This document shows, piece by piece, positions 1 to 7,270 of a stretch of 64,000 bases of DNA. Source of the DNA: Ancalomicrobiaceae bacterium S20 (GTDB lineage Bacteria > Pseudomonadota > Alphaproteobacteria > Rhizobiales > Ancalomicrobiaceae). The translations under genes were made by a program, and so were the position numbers. The notes below the pieces were generated by a model. It worked only from the letters and a program-made list of their open reading frames with translations, did no database searches and was not told the origin of the DNA. The stretch is taken from contig CP158568.1 in assembly GCA_040269895.1 (NCBI GenBank), positions 4,658,501 through 4,722,500 on the forward strand, in the 5' to 3' direction. Each line of letters starts with the position of its first letter. Position 1 is the stretch's first letter.

Positions 1-2
1 TC

Positions 3-155
3 ACCTTCGGTGGCGGCTTCGAACGCAACATCGGCGATTGGTTCTTCAGAGGCGACTTTTCCGTCAACACCTACCTGCCGATGGACAACAGCCTGTCCAT
101 CACGGCGACGTTCGCGACGTACTCGGCTCATGTGGGTCTGGGCTACCGCTTCTGA
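3..155 (+). CDS. C-terminal end of an outer-membrane beta-barrel protein (partial)
   Basis: The reading frame is open from the window edge to a TGA at 153-155 and gives about 50 residues. They alternate hydrophobic and polar or aromatic residues, as transmembrane beta strands do, and the chain ends in Tyr-Arg-Phe. A C-terminal Phe is the usual BAM recognition signal of outer-membrane barrels (family knowledge). The gene converges on aroB with a 22-bp gap. The specific family cannot be told from this fragment, and the 5' part lies outside the window. Confidence 0.6.
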   Translation, partial: TFGGGFERNIGDWFFRGDFSVNTYLPMDNSLSITATFATYSAHVGLGYRF

Positions 156-177
156 CCTCGCCGCAGGCCGGGGAGCC

Positions 178-1329
178 TCAGCCGCGAAGCTTCTCGCCCA
201 AGAACGCCTTGACCACATCCGGGGCGACGTCGTCGGCGATGAAGCTCTTTCCGACACCGCGGGTGAGGATGAAGGTGAGCCTGCCGCGCTTGACCTTCTT
301 GTCCTGATAGATGGCCTGCATCAGCTCCTCGGCCGTGCCGACGCCGCCGGGCACGTCCTGCAGGCGGGTCGGCAGACCGACCGCTTCGAGATGGGCTTTC
401 ACGCGCGCCGCGTCGTCGGGCGAGCACAGGTTCATGTGCACCGAGAACTCGTGGGCGAGCGCCATGCCGATGGCGACGCCCTCGCCGTGGACGAGGCGGG
501 TGCCGTCGTAGTGTGTCACGGCTTCGAGCGCGTGGCCGAAGGTGTGGCCGAGGTTCAGGAGTGCGCGCGGGCCGGTCTCCTTCTCGTCGATTTTGACCAC
601 ATGCGCCTTGGCCCGGCAGGCGGTCGCGATCGCCTCGATACGGCCGGGGCCACCCGAGAACACGTCGCGCCAGTTCGCCTCCAGCCAGGCGAAGAAGGCC
701 GGATCGTCGATCAGGCCATATTTCGCCACCTCGGCGTAGCCGGCGCGGAAATCGCGGGGGGCGAGCGTGTCGAGCGCGCTGGTATCGGCCAGCACCAGGC
801 TCGGCTGATGGAACACGCCGACCAGGTTCTTGCCGTGGCGGGTGTTGATGCCGGTCTTGCCGCCGACCGAACTGTCGACCTGGGCGAGCAGGGTGGTCGG
901 CATCTGCACGAAGCGCATGCCGCGGCGGACGACGCCGGCGACGAAGCCGACGAGGTCGCCGATGACGCCGCCGCCGAGCGCGATCAGGAGATCGCCGCGC
1001 TCGAGCCGTGCCGACAGCACGCAGTCGATCGCGCTCTCGAACACCGGGAAGCTCTTCGAGCCCTCGCCGGCGGTCAGTTCGACGGTGGTGAAGTCGAGCC
1101 CGGCGTCGGTCATGCTGCCGGTCAGCCGGTCGAGGTGGTGCTCGGCGACCGTCTCGTCGGTGATGATCGCGTAGCGGCTGCCGGGAAAGCGCCGGGCGAG
1201 CTCCTCGCCGGCGCCGTCGATCAGGCCGGGGCCGATCAGGATGTCGTAGCCGCGCTTGCCGAGGGCGACCGGCACCACGGTCGGAGCCGCGACGGTGGTG
1301 GTCGCGGTGGTGGCCTCGGTCGAACTCAT
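178..1329 (-). CDS. aroB: 3-dehydroquinate synthase
   Basis: This 383-residue protein is the normal size for AroB, which converts DAHP to 3-dehydroquinate in the second step of the shikimate pathway, using NAD and a divalent metal in the cytoplasm. The sequence shows the NAD-binding glycine-rich stretch (ALGGGVIGDLVGF), the PTTLLAQVDSSVGGKTGIN block typical of the family, and the metal-ligand region with NLGHTFGHALE and HGEGVAIGM. Its start codon overlaps the aroK stop by 4 bp (1326-1329), so the two are probably translationally coupled as an aroK-aroB operon. The roughly 25 N-terminal residues rich in Thr and Ala precede the conserved domain and are of unknown value. Confidence 0.97.
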   Translation of the reverse strand: MSSTEATTATTTVAAPTVVPVALGKRGYDILIGPGLIDGAGEELARRFPGSRYAIITDETVAEHHLDRLTGSMTDAGLDFTTVELTAGEGSKSFPVFESAIDCVLSARLERGDLLIALGGGVIGDLVGFVAGVVRRGMRFVQMPTTLLAQVDSSVGGKTGINTRHGKNLVGVFHQPSLVLADTSALDTLAPRDFRAGYAEVAKYGLIDDPAFFAWLEANWRDVFSGGPGRIEAIATACRAKAHVVKIDEKETGPRALLNLGHTFGHALEAVTHYDGTRLVHGEGVAIGMALAHEFSVHMNLCSPDDAARVKAHLEAVGLPTRLQDVPGGVGTAEELMQAIYQDKKVKRGRLTFILTRGVGKSFIADDVAPDVVKAFLGEKLRG

Positions 1330-1976
1330 GCGATGTCTCCGGAAGGGCAGGAATGGGAGGGCTCGGCCGCCGTCGGCTCGGCATTCGGGCGGCTGCCCGC
1401 GGGCGCCGGCTTCAGATGCGCGACGAGCGCGTCGATGATTTCGGCGACCATCACGTCGTGATGGACCTCGCGCGAGCGCACGGTGATGTCGGACTGGGCG
1501 TAGACCGGATAGCGCTCCGCGACCAGGCGGCGGATGGTGCCTTCCGGATCGGGGGTCGCGAGCAGCGGCCGGTTGGTCTTGCGCCTGAGCCGGGTGATCA
1601 GCACCTCGGGCTGGGCTTCGAGCCAGATCGAGACGCCCTTGTCATGGATCGCCGCGCGCGTCTCGGGGTTCATGTAGGCGCCGCCGCCGGTCGCCAGCAC
1701 CTGCGGGCCGTCGCCGAGCAGGCGCGCGATCACCCGGCGCTCGCCGTCACGGAAATAGGCCTCGCCGTGCTCGGCGAAGATCTCGGGAATGGTCTTGGCT
1801 GCCGCGCGCTCGATCTCGACATCGGCGTCGACGAAGGGCAGGTCGAAGCGGTGGGCGAGGCGGCGGCCGACGGTGGTCTTGCCGGCGCCCATCATGCCGA
1901 CGAGCACGATCGAGCGATGGCCGAGCGCCTGCTTCAGACGCCCTATGGTTTCCTCTCCGCGCTCTGTCTCGTGCAT
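1326..1976 (-). CDS. aroK: Shikimate kinase
   Basis: Shikimate kinase phosphorylates shikimate at the 3-OH in the shikimate pathway. The P-loop GMMGAGKTTVGRRLA lies near residues 27-41. It is followed by the FVDADVEIE shikimate/Mg site, the FRDGERR segment and the ATGGGA loop. At 216 residues it is longer than the 170-180 of the minimal enzyme, because of a leader of about 20 residues and a Pro/Ala-rich tail of about 30. It is the first gene of an aroK-aroB pair and is divergent from the small membrane gene and xerD upstream. Confidence 0.96.
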   Translation of the reverse strand: MHETERGEETIGRLKQALGHRSIVLVGMMGAGKTTVGRRLAHRFDLPFVDADVEIERAAAKTIPEIFAEHGEAYFRDGERRVIARLLGDGPQVLATGGGAYMNPETRAAIHDKGVSIWLEAQPEVLITRLRRKTNRPLLATPDPEGTIRRLVAERYPVYAQSDITVRSREVHHDVMVAEIIDALVAHLKPAPAGSRPNAEPTAAEPSHSCPSGDIA

Positions 1977-2235
1977 TTTGCCGGCATCCCGTTCCGGCGG
2001 GTTTCATCGCATCGGCCGGGCCGCGTCAAGGGGCGTCACACAAGACGTCGACGCATGCTCGCGGGCGCCGGGGTCACGACCGCGGCCCCTCCCGCTTCTT
2101 CTTGCATCGCAGCGCGGCATCGGTGAAAAGGAGACGGTCGCCCGCGGCATCTGATACCGGATGGGCGATCCGGCGCCGCCGCCCGAGGCCACGGGCGTCC
2201 GGCGCTCGCCCCTCTGGTCGCGGCCCCCTCGTTAC

Positions 2236-2379
2236 ATGCCGAGCTTGATCCGGTTTCTCGTCGTGGTCGGCGTCCTCGCGGGGCTCGTCTACGGCGGCCT
2301 CTATGCCTTGGCCACCTTCGTCGAGCCGAAGCCGCGCGAGATGACCATCCGCGTGCCGCCGGAAAAGTTCGAGCGCTGA
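2236..2379 (+). CDS. Small single-pass membrane protein upstream of xerD
   Basis: This short protein of 47 residues has one strongly hydrophobic helix near residues 5-25 ([18 protein letters not shown]), followed by a conserved-looking cytoplasmic or periplasmic tail with [17 protein letters not shown] recognise the pattern as a small protein often found just before xerD in Rhizobiales, of unknown function (memory, not a search). The ATG at 2236 is chosen because the extra 25 residues from an upstream ATG at 2161 are Pro/Arg-rich and look non-coding. xerD starts 25 bp downstream, so co-transcription is likely. Confidence 0.7.
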   Translation: MPSLIRFLVVVGVLAGLVYGGLYALATFVEPKPREMTIRVPPEKFER

Positions 2380-2404
2380 GATCCCGTCGGGCGAGGATGG
2401 CCCC

Positions 2405-3334
2405 ATGCGCGGCCGACACCATCTCGAAGCCTTTCTCGAAATGCTCGCGGCCGAACGCGGCACCGCGCTCAACACGCTGGAGGCCTATCGGCGCGATCTC
2501 GACGACTTCGCGCTGCATCTCGCCGGCGCGGGCCGGGCGATGCACGAAGCGACGACGGCGGATATCGGCAGCTATCTGGCCGATCTGACCGCGCGCGGCT
2601 TCAAGGCGTCGAGCCAGGCGCGGCGGCTTTCGGCGCTGCGGCAATTCCACAAGTTTCTCTATGCCGAAGGCGTGCGACCCGACGATCCGACCGGGCCGAT
2701 CGACAGCCCGAAGAAGACGCGGCCCTTGCCGAAGATCCTGTCGGTCGCGGAGGTCGACCGGCTGATCGAGGCGGCGCGCGCCGCCGCGCTCGCCAACGAT
2801 CTGACCGAGGCGCAGCGCTTTCGGGCGCAGCGGCTCTACGCGCTGCTCGAGATCGCCTATGCGACGGGCCTGCGCGTCTCCGAACTGGTCGGCCTGCCGG
2901 CCTCGGCGGTCAAGGCGCGGACGCCGTTCCTGACCGTCAAGGGCAAGGGCGGCAAGGAGCGCCTGGTGCCGCTCTCCGACCGCGCGCGGGCCGCGATGGG
3001 CGAGCATCTGGCGCTCGCGCGGGCCTCGGGACGGGCGGGCGCGGAGAAGTGGCTGTTTCCATCCTGGGGCGACAGCGGCCATTTCACCCGGCAGGCTTTC
3101 GGCCGCGACCTCAAGGCGGTCGCCGCGACGGTCGGCATCCCGGCGGCGAAGATCTCGCCGCATGTGCTGCGTCATGCCTTCGCCAGCCACATCATGGCCA
3201 ATGGCGCGGATCTGCGCATCGTCCAGCAACTGCTCGGACACGCCGACATCGCGACGACGCAGATCTATACGCATGTGCTCGATGAGCGTCTGAAAGCGCT
3301 GGTCGAGCAGCATCATCCGCTGGCCGAGGATTGA
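2405..3334 (+). CDS. xerD: Site-specific tyrosine recombinase XerD
   Basis: XerD acts with XerC at the dif site to resolve chromosome dimers. The 309-residue protein has the N-terminal SAM-like DNA-binding domain (about residues 5-95) and the C-terminal catalytic domain. The six catalytic residues are all visible: Arg157 (TGLRVSEL), Lys181 ([11 protein letters not shown]), His253 and Arg256 ([10 protein letters not shown]), His279 (LGHADI) and the nucleophile Tyr288 (IYTHV). That complete set and the length argue for a housekeeping Xer protein, not a phage integrase. XerD is favoured over XerC by the overall motif spelling, but this call is by eye. Confidence 0.93.
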   Translation: MRGRHHLEAFLEMLAAERGTALNTLEAYRRDLDDFALHLAGAGRAMHEATTADIGSYLADLTARGFKASSQARRLSALRQFHKFLYAEGVRPDDPTGPIDSPKKTRPLPKILSVAEVDRLIEAARAAALANDLTEAQRFRAQRLYALLEIAYATGLRVSELVGLPASAVKARTPFLTVKGKGGKERLVPLSDRARAAMGEHLALARASGRAGAEKWLFPSWGDSGHFTRQAFGRDLKAVAATVGIPAAKISPHVLRHAFASHIMANGADLRIVQQLLGHADIATTQIYTHVLDERLKALVEQHHPLAED

Positions 3335-3351
3335 CCTGCAAGAGAACGACC

Positions 3352-4080
3352 ATGACATCGTTGTTTTTCAATCATATTACTCAAAAAATAAGAGGTGCCA
3401 AAGCGGCAGCTGATACGTTGAGCTCCGGGACACCTCATCGAGGAATAGCAGGGCTAATTAGAGAAATCGCTATAAAGGACTGCATAAGACCGTTCTTAAC
3501 TCAAAGCTATCTATGCAGTAGCGGGATCGTCATCGACTCTCTCGGGAACAGATCGGATCAAATTGATGCGATAGTCTATGATCGCAGGCAGGTTCCTGAA
3601 ATTTTAATCGGCGATGGAGTTGGCTTTCATCCTGTTGAGTCAGTCCGGTATATATTTGAGATAAAGACACGTTTAACAGCTGCTGGCGTCAAAGATGCAA
3701 AGAAAAAATTCCACAGCATGCGGCGTCTTGCATCATTTCCTCGGGAAACGTCTGATGGCCGAATTGAGTCCTCAGTGCTGCCGGCGGCGGTACTGTTTGC
3801 ATTCGGGTCGGATATAAAGGGCTCCGAAATCGAGAGATTTTTACATTACAATCCGGAAGAGAACGTGCCGTGCAGCGCGGTCTGCGTTTTGGGAAAGGGC
3901 TATTGGGTGCAGTCGCCTGATGGGCGATGGGTCGGGCGTGCAACAAGAAGCGGTACGCCGGAATTTTTGGAGTTCTGCCAGTTTGTAACGGGATTGATGA
4001 ATACTCTTGCCTCCAAGGAGTTCGAGTTCCGCCCATTTAAACCCGGGCGATACGTAAACGCTGATGGGACTGTAGATTAG
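3352..4080 (+). CDS. DUF6602-like protein, PD-(D/E)XK nuclease-like, probably acquired
   Basis: This 242-residue protein is unlike its neighbours in base composition. Runs such as the first 60 bases are mostly A/T, against about 70 % G+C on either side, and codon use is not the GC3-rich type of the window. Residues about 66-120 show SDQIDAIVYD, then PVESVRYIFEIKT about 35 residues later. This spacing of an acidic strand and an E-x-K strand fits a PD-(D/E)XK nuclease core and matches my memory of DUF6602. The function is unknown. The ATG at 3352 has an AAGAGA ribosome site. A TTG at 3331 overlapping the xerD stop is a possible longer start. It sits alone between xerD and accA with no recognisable partner or mobility gene. 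Confidence 0.65.
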   Translation: MTSLFFNHITQKIRGAKAAADTLSSGTPHRGIAGLIREIAIKDCIRPFLTQSYLCSSGIVIDSLGNRSDQIDAIVYDRRQVPEILIGDGVGFHPVESVRYIFEIKTRLTAAGVKDAKKKFHSMRRLASFPRETSDGRIESSVLPAAVLFAFGSDIKGSEIERFLHYNPEENVPCSAVCVLGKGYWVQSPDGRWVGRATRSGTPEFLEFCQFVTGLMNTLASKEFEFRPFKPGRYVNADGTVD

Positions 4081-4253
4081 CTCTCATATCGACCGGGCGC
4101 ATTCCTCCATCAAGCTGCAGCGCGGTCATCATCCCGCCTTGACTTTCGTCGCGCTCCGTGTCGATTTGCCGCCCGCCGTCCCCGCGGCGCCGAGGCCGCC
4201 CTCTTTCGGGCGCGATCCCTGTCAAGCCCGGCGCGCCGCCGCCGACCGCCCGT

Positions 4254-4316
4254 CGCGGTCGCGAGATCCCGAGACGCCGCCGTCGACCGCGTGCCCGCGG
4301 TCGCGAGATCCCGAGA
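4254..4316. repeat. Exact 21-bp direct repeat upstream of accA
   Basis: The 21-bp sequence CGCGGTCGCGAGATCCCGAG plus a final A occurs at 4254-4274 and again at 4296-4316, with 42 bp from start to start. The second copy ends 5 bp before the accA start codon. Each copy contains the inverted element TCGCGA. The repeat could be a local duplication or a regulatory element in the roughly 240-bp leader between the DUF6602 gene and accA. No other feature is apparent in that leader. Confidence 0.8.
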
Positions 4317-4321
4317 GACGA

Positions 4322-5275
4322 ATGCGCAGCTACCTCGAATTCGAAAAGCCCGTTGCCGACCTCGAAGGCCAGATCCAGGAACTGCGGGCGCTTTCCGACA
4401 AGGGCGAAGCCGTCGACGTTCATGAGGAGATCGGCAAGCTCGAGGCCAAGGCCGCTCAGGCGCTGATCGATCTCTACCAGAAGCTGACGCCCTGGCAGAA
4501 GACACAGGTGGCCCGCCACGTCGACCGGCCGCACTGCGTCGACTACGTCAAGGCGCTGATCGAGGACTTCACCCCGCTCGCCGGCGACCGCGTGTTCGGC
4601 GAGGACGCGGCGATCGTCGCCGGCTTCGGCCGCTTCCGCGGCCAGTCGGTCGCGGTGCTCGGCAACGAGAAGGGCTCGGACACGGCGACCCGGCTCAAGC
4701 ACAATTTCGGCATGGCCAAGCCCGAGGGCTATCGCAAGGCCGTGCGCATCATGGAAATGGCCGACCGTTTCGGCCTGCCGGTCCTGAGCCTCGTCGACAC
4801 CGCCGGGGCCTATCCGGGCATCGGCGCGGAGGAACGCGGCCAGGCAGAGGCGATCGCCAGCTCGACCAACGCCTGCCTCGCGCTCGGCGTGCCGAATGTC
4901 GCGGTGGTGATCGGCGAGGGCGGTTCGGGCGGCGCGATCGCGATCGCCACGGCCAATCGCGTCTACATGCTCGAACATGCGATCTATAGCGTCATCTCGC
5001 CGGAGGGCGCCGCCTCGATCCTGTGGCGCGACTCGACCAAGGCGCAGGACGCCGCGACCGGCATGAAGATCACCGCGCAGGATCTGCTCCGGCTCAAGGT
5101 GATCGACGGCATCATCCCGGAGCCGGTCGGAGGCGCCCACCGCAACGCCGAGGCGGTGTTCCAGGCGGCCGGCGACACGATCGCCGCCGCGCTCGCCGAA
5201 CTCGGCCAGATGGGCTCGGACGAGGTGCGCCGCGCCCGGCACGACAAGTTCCTCGCGATCGGCCGCACGCTCTGA
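4322..5275 (+). CDS. accA: Acetyl-CoA carboxylase carboxyltransferase subunit alpha
   Basis: AccA forms the carboxyltransferase of acetyl-CoA carboxylase with AccD and makes malonyl-CoA, the committed step of fatty-acid synthesis. The start at 4322 gives MRSYLEFEKPVADLEGQI, the usual AccA N terminus, and a length of 317 residues, the family norm. An in-frame ATG further upstream would only add Pro/Arg-rich sequence. Typical blocks are VLGNEKGSDTATRLKHNFGM, the LVDTAGAYPGIGAEERGQAEAI segment (quoted in part) and the GEGGSGGAIAI oxyanion region. It is followed by 318 bp without a gene. Confidence 0.97.
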   Translation: MRSYLEFEKPVADLEGQIQELRALSDKGEAVDVHEEIGKLEAKAAQALIDLYQKLTPWQKTQVARHVDRPHCVDYVKALIEDFTPLAGDRVFGEDAAIVAGFGRFRGQSVAVLGNEKGSDTATRLKHNFGMAKPEGYRKAVRIMEMADRFGLPVLSLVDTAGAYPGIGAEERGQAEAIASSTNACLALGVPNVAVVIGEGGSGGAIAIATANRVYMLEHAIYSVISPEGAASILWRDSTKAQDAATGMKITAQDLLRLKVIDGIIPEPVGGAHRNAEAVFQAAGDTIAAALAELGQMGSDEVRRARHDKFLAIGRTL

Positions 5276-5305
5276 TCACGTCTCGGTCCAGCAACGGAAC
5301 AGATC

Positions 5306-5320
5306 TTAACCATCTGCTAA
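5306..5320. promoter_or_regulatory. CtrA-like box TTAA-N7-CTAA in the accA to L,D-transpeptidase gap
   Basis: The sequence TTAACCATCTGCTAACCAT at 5306-5324 contains TTAA, seven bases, then CTAA. This is one mismatch from the CtrA consensus TTAA-N7-TTAA, and it repeats the half-site spelling (T/C)TAACCAT. It lies in the 318-bp intergenic stretch 5276-5593, about 270 bp before the L,D-transpeptidase gene. The window otherwise shows few such AT-rich words, so the match is notable, but binding is not proven. No gene is seen in the rest of this gap. Confidence 0.4.
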
Positions 5321-5593
5321 CCATGTTGGACTCGATTGCAACAGATCTCCGCGAAATCGCCTCGATTGCACGGTGAGGCTATGCCCGAGGCGCACGAGGC
5401 GCTATCCTGTTCGACGCCTTGCTTAAGGTCCGATAAAGGATAACGGCTTATTGGTCGCCTACCGGTCGTCGCCCTCGGGACAGGATCCCGGGCATCGGCC
5501 GCGTGGCGCCCGGCGCCGCGGATAAGCCAAGGTACGGCGGGCGACGGCCCGCGCTTCTTTCGGGCGCCGGTTCCGCGCCCCTCGGGTGGCACA

Positions 5594-6979
5594 ATGGTTC
5601 GCAAGACCGCGCTGCGTTTGGTTCTTCTCGCGACTGTCGGCCTCGGCCTGGCGTCCTGCCAGGACGAGGTCATGCAGGCGAGCCTCGGCATCAAGCACCT
5701 CCGGCCGCTGTCGCCGGAGATCGTCAAGCTGATGAACGAGAAGGGCATGCGGAAGGACGATCCGATCCTGATCCGCATCTTCAAGGAAGAGTCGACCCTC
5801 GAGGTCTGGAAGCGGGACAAGACCGGCCGCTACGCCTTCCTGAAGGACTACAGGATCTGTGCCTGGGGCGGCACCGTCGGCCCGAAGATCAAGCAGGGCG
5901 ACAAGCAGAGCCCGGAAGGCTTCTACATGGTGACGCCGGGGCGGATGAATCCGAACTCGGCCTATTATCTGTCCTTCGACATCGGCTTCCCGAACGCCTT
6001 CGATCGCGTCTATGGCCGTACCGGCACCGACATCATGGTGCATGGCGCCTGTTCGTCGGCCGGCTGCTTCGCGATGACCGATGCGCAGGTCGCCGAGATC
6101 TATGCGCTCGCCCGCGATGCGCTCGCCGGCGGCCAGAAGGCGTTCCAGGTGCAGTCGTTCCCGTTCCGCATGACCGCGCAGAACATGGCGAAGCACCGCA
6201 ACAATCCGAACATGGCGTTCTGGCGCAACATCAAGAAGGGCTACGACCACTTCGAGGTGTCTCGCCTGGAGCCGAAGGTCGACGTCTGCGATCGCCGCTA
6301 TGTGTTCGACGCCCAGCCCAAGGATCCGGTCGCCTCGACCTTCAATCCGGCGGCCGCCTGCCCGGCCTACGACGTGCCGCAGCAGATCGCGAGCCTGGTC
6401 GCCGAGAAGGAGAAGAAGGACGACGAGCAGTACAAGATCGTCGTCGCCGAGCTCGACGAGAAGGATCGCGCCTCGGCCACGGCCGAGCTCGAGCGCAAGC
6501 TCGAGAAGTCGAAGCCGCCCCAGCCGAGCATGATCGCCTCGATCTTCGGCAACGACGCGAAGACCGCCGCCGAGCCGGCCATGACGCCGATCCCGATCAA
6601 TGCGCCGGTGCCGCGTCCGGCCCCTGGCCGCGTGTCGGCGCCGCAGTCGGTCGCCGTCGCCATGGTGCAACCGGTCGAAGCCGCGCCGGCGCCGACCCGC
6701 GGCGGCATGATGGATCGGCTGTTCTCGTTCGGCTCGTCGTCCGAGCCGTCGCCGAGCGCTTCGGCCGCGGCGGCGGCTCTGGCCGAGACGCCGGCTCCGA
6801 CCGGCGCGGTGCCGGTCGCCGCGCCCGTGCCGGCCGCGAAGCCGATACAGGCCGCGGCGGTCGCGCGTCCGGCCGCCGAACCGATCACCGTGACGCCGGT
6901 CTCGGCGCAGGCTCCGGCCCCGGCCGCCGCGCCGGCCTCGCCGTCGTTCTGGCAGAAGATCAATCCGTTCGGCGGCTGA
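5594..6979 (+). CDS. YafK-type L,D-transpeptidase lipoprotein with Ala/Pro-rich tail
   Basis: The first 21 residues are a lipoprotein signal with lipobox LASC and a modifiable Cys22, so the mature protein should be membrane-anchored in the periplasm. The YkuD/L,D-transpeptidase fold covers about residues 55-200, with the catalytic motif HGACSSAGCF (His150, Cys158). Enzymes of this family make or cleave 3-3 peptidoglycan links or attach proteins to murein. After about residue 260 the protein becomes a charged helix, then a low-complexity Ala/Pro/Val tail to residue 461. It ends with a short hydrophobic FWQKINPFGG. A hairpin terminator follows at 7015. Which of the LdtF/YafK-like activities it has cannot be told. 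Confidence 0.85.
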   Translation: MVRKTALRLVLLATVGLGLASCQDEVMQASLGIKHLRPLSPEIVKLMNEKGMRKDDPILIRIFKEESTLEVWKRDKTGRYAFLKDYRICAWGGTVGPKIKQGDKQSPEGFYMVTPGRMNPNSAYYLSFDIGFPNAFDRVYGRTGTDIMVHGACSSAGCFAMTDAQVAEIYALARDALAGGQKAFQVQSFPFRMTAQNMAKHRNNPNMAFWRNIKKGYDHFEVSRLEPKVDVCDRRYVFDAQPKDPVASTFNPAAACPAYDVPQQIASLVAEKEKKDDEQYKIVVAELDEKDRASATAELERKLEKSKPPQPSMIASIFGNDAKTAAEPAMTPIPINAPVPRPAPGRVSAPQSVAVAMVQPVEAAPAPTRGGMMDRLFSFGSSSEPSPSASAAAAALAETPAPTGAVPVAAPVPAAKPIQAAAVARPAAEPITVTPVSAQAPAPAAAPASPSFWQKINPFGG

Positions 6980-7014
6980 TCGGCATCCGCCGATTGCCCC
7001 TTCAGGCGATAGGG

Positions 7015-7043
7015 AGCCGCCGCGACGTGTCGCGGCGGCTTTT
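7015..7043 (+). terminator. Rho-independent terminator after the L,D-transpeptidase gene
   Basis: AGCCGCCGCGAC and its exact complement GTCGCGGCGGCT form a GC-rich stem of up to 12 bp around a short loop, followed by TTTT. It lies 36 bp past the stop codon at 6979. Confidence 0.8.
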
Positions 7044-7211
7044 GCTTGCGCCGGCGCTACGTGTAGCCGGTGTGTGGCGTGTGACCGTGTCCCGGGCATG
7101 TTGCTGCGGCCGCGCGAGCCCGGCGGTCGGGTCGCGGCGCGGGATCGCGCCGTTCGGTGGCCCTTCAGAATATCCGGTGTTTGCTCCCGATCGCGCGCGC
7201 TCTTGAACGTC

Positions 7212-7243
7212 AAAGGCCGCCGGCATTCCTGCCGGCGGCCTTT
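7212..7243. terminator. Bidirectional terminator downstream of secA
   Basis: A perfect inverted repeat, AAAGGCCGCCGGC, then ATTCCT, then GCCGGCGGCCTTT, has A and T tracts on the two sides. It can terminate transcripts from either direction. It sits 27 bp past the secA stop on the minus strand. The 170 bp between this and the terminator at 7015 show no gene. Confidence 0.82.
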
Positions 7244-7270
7244 GTGCATTCAGTCGACCGGTGCACTGCC

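Noticed and set aside
5459..7249. 596-codon minus-strand frame opposite the L,D-transpeptidase
   Set aside because: It has no family resemblance, is Arg/Gly-rich, and lies opposite a lipoprotein gene with clear motifs.
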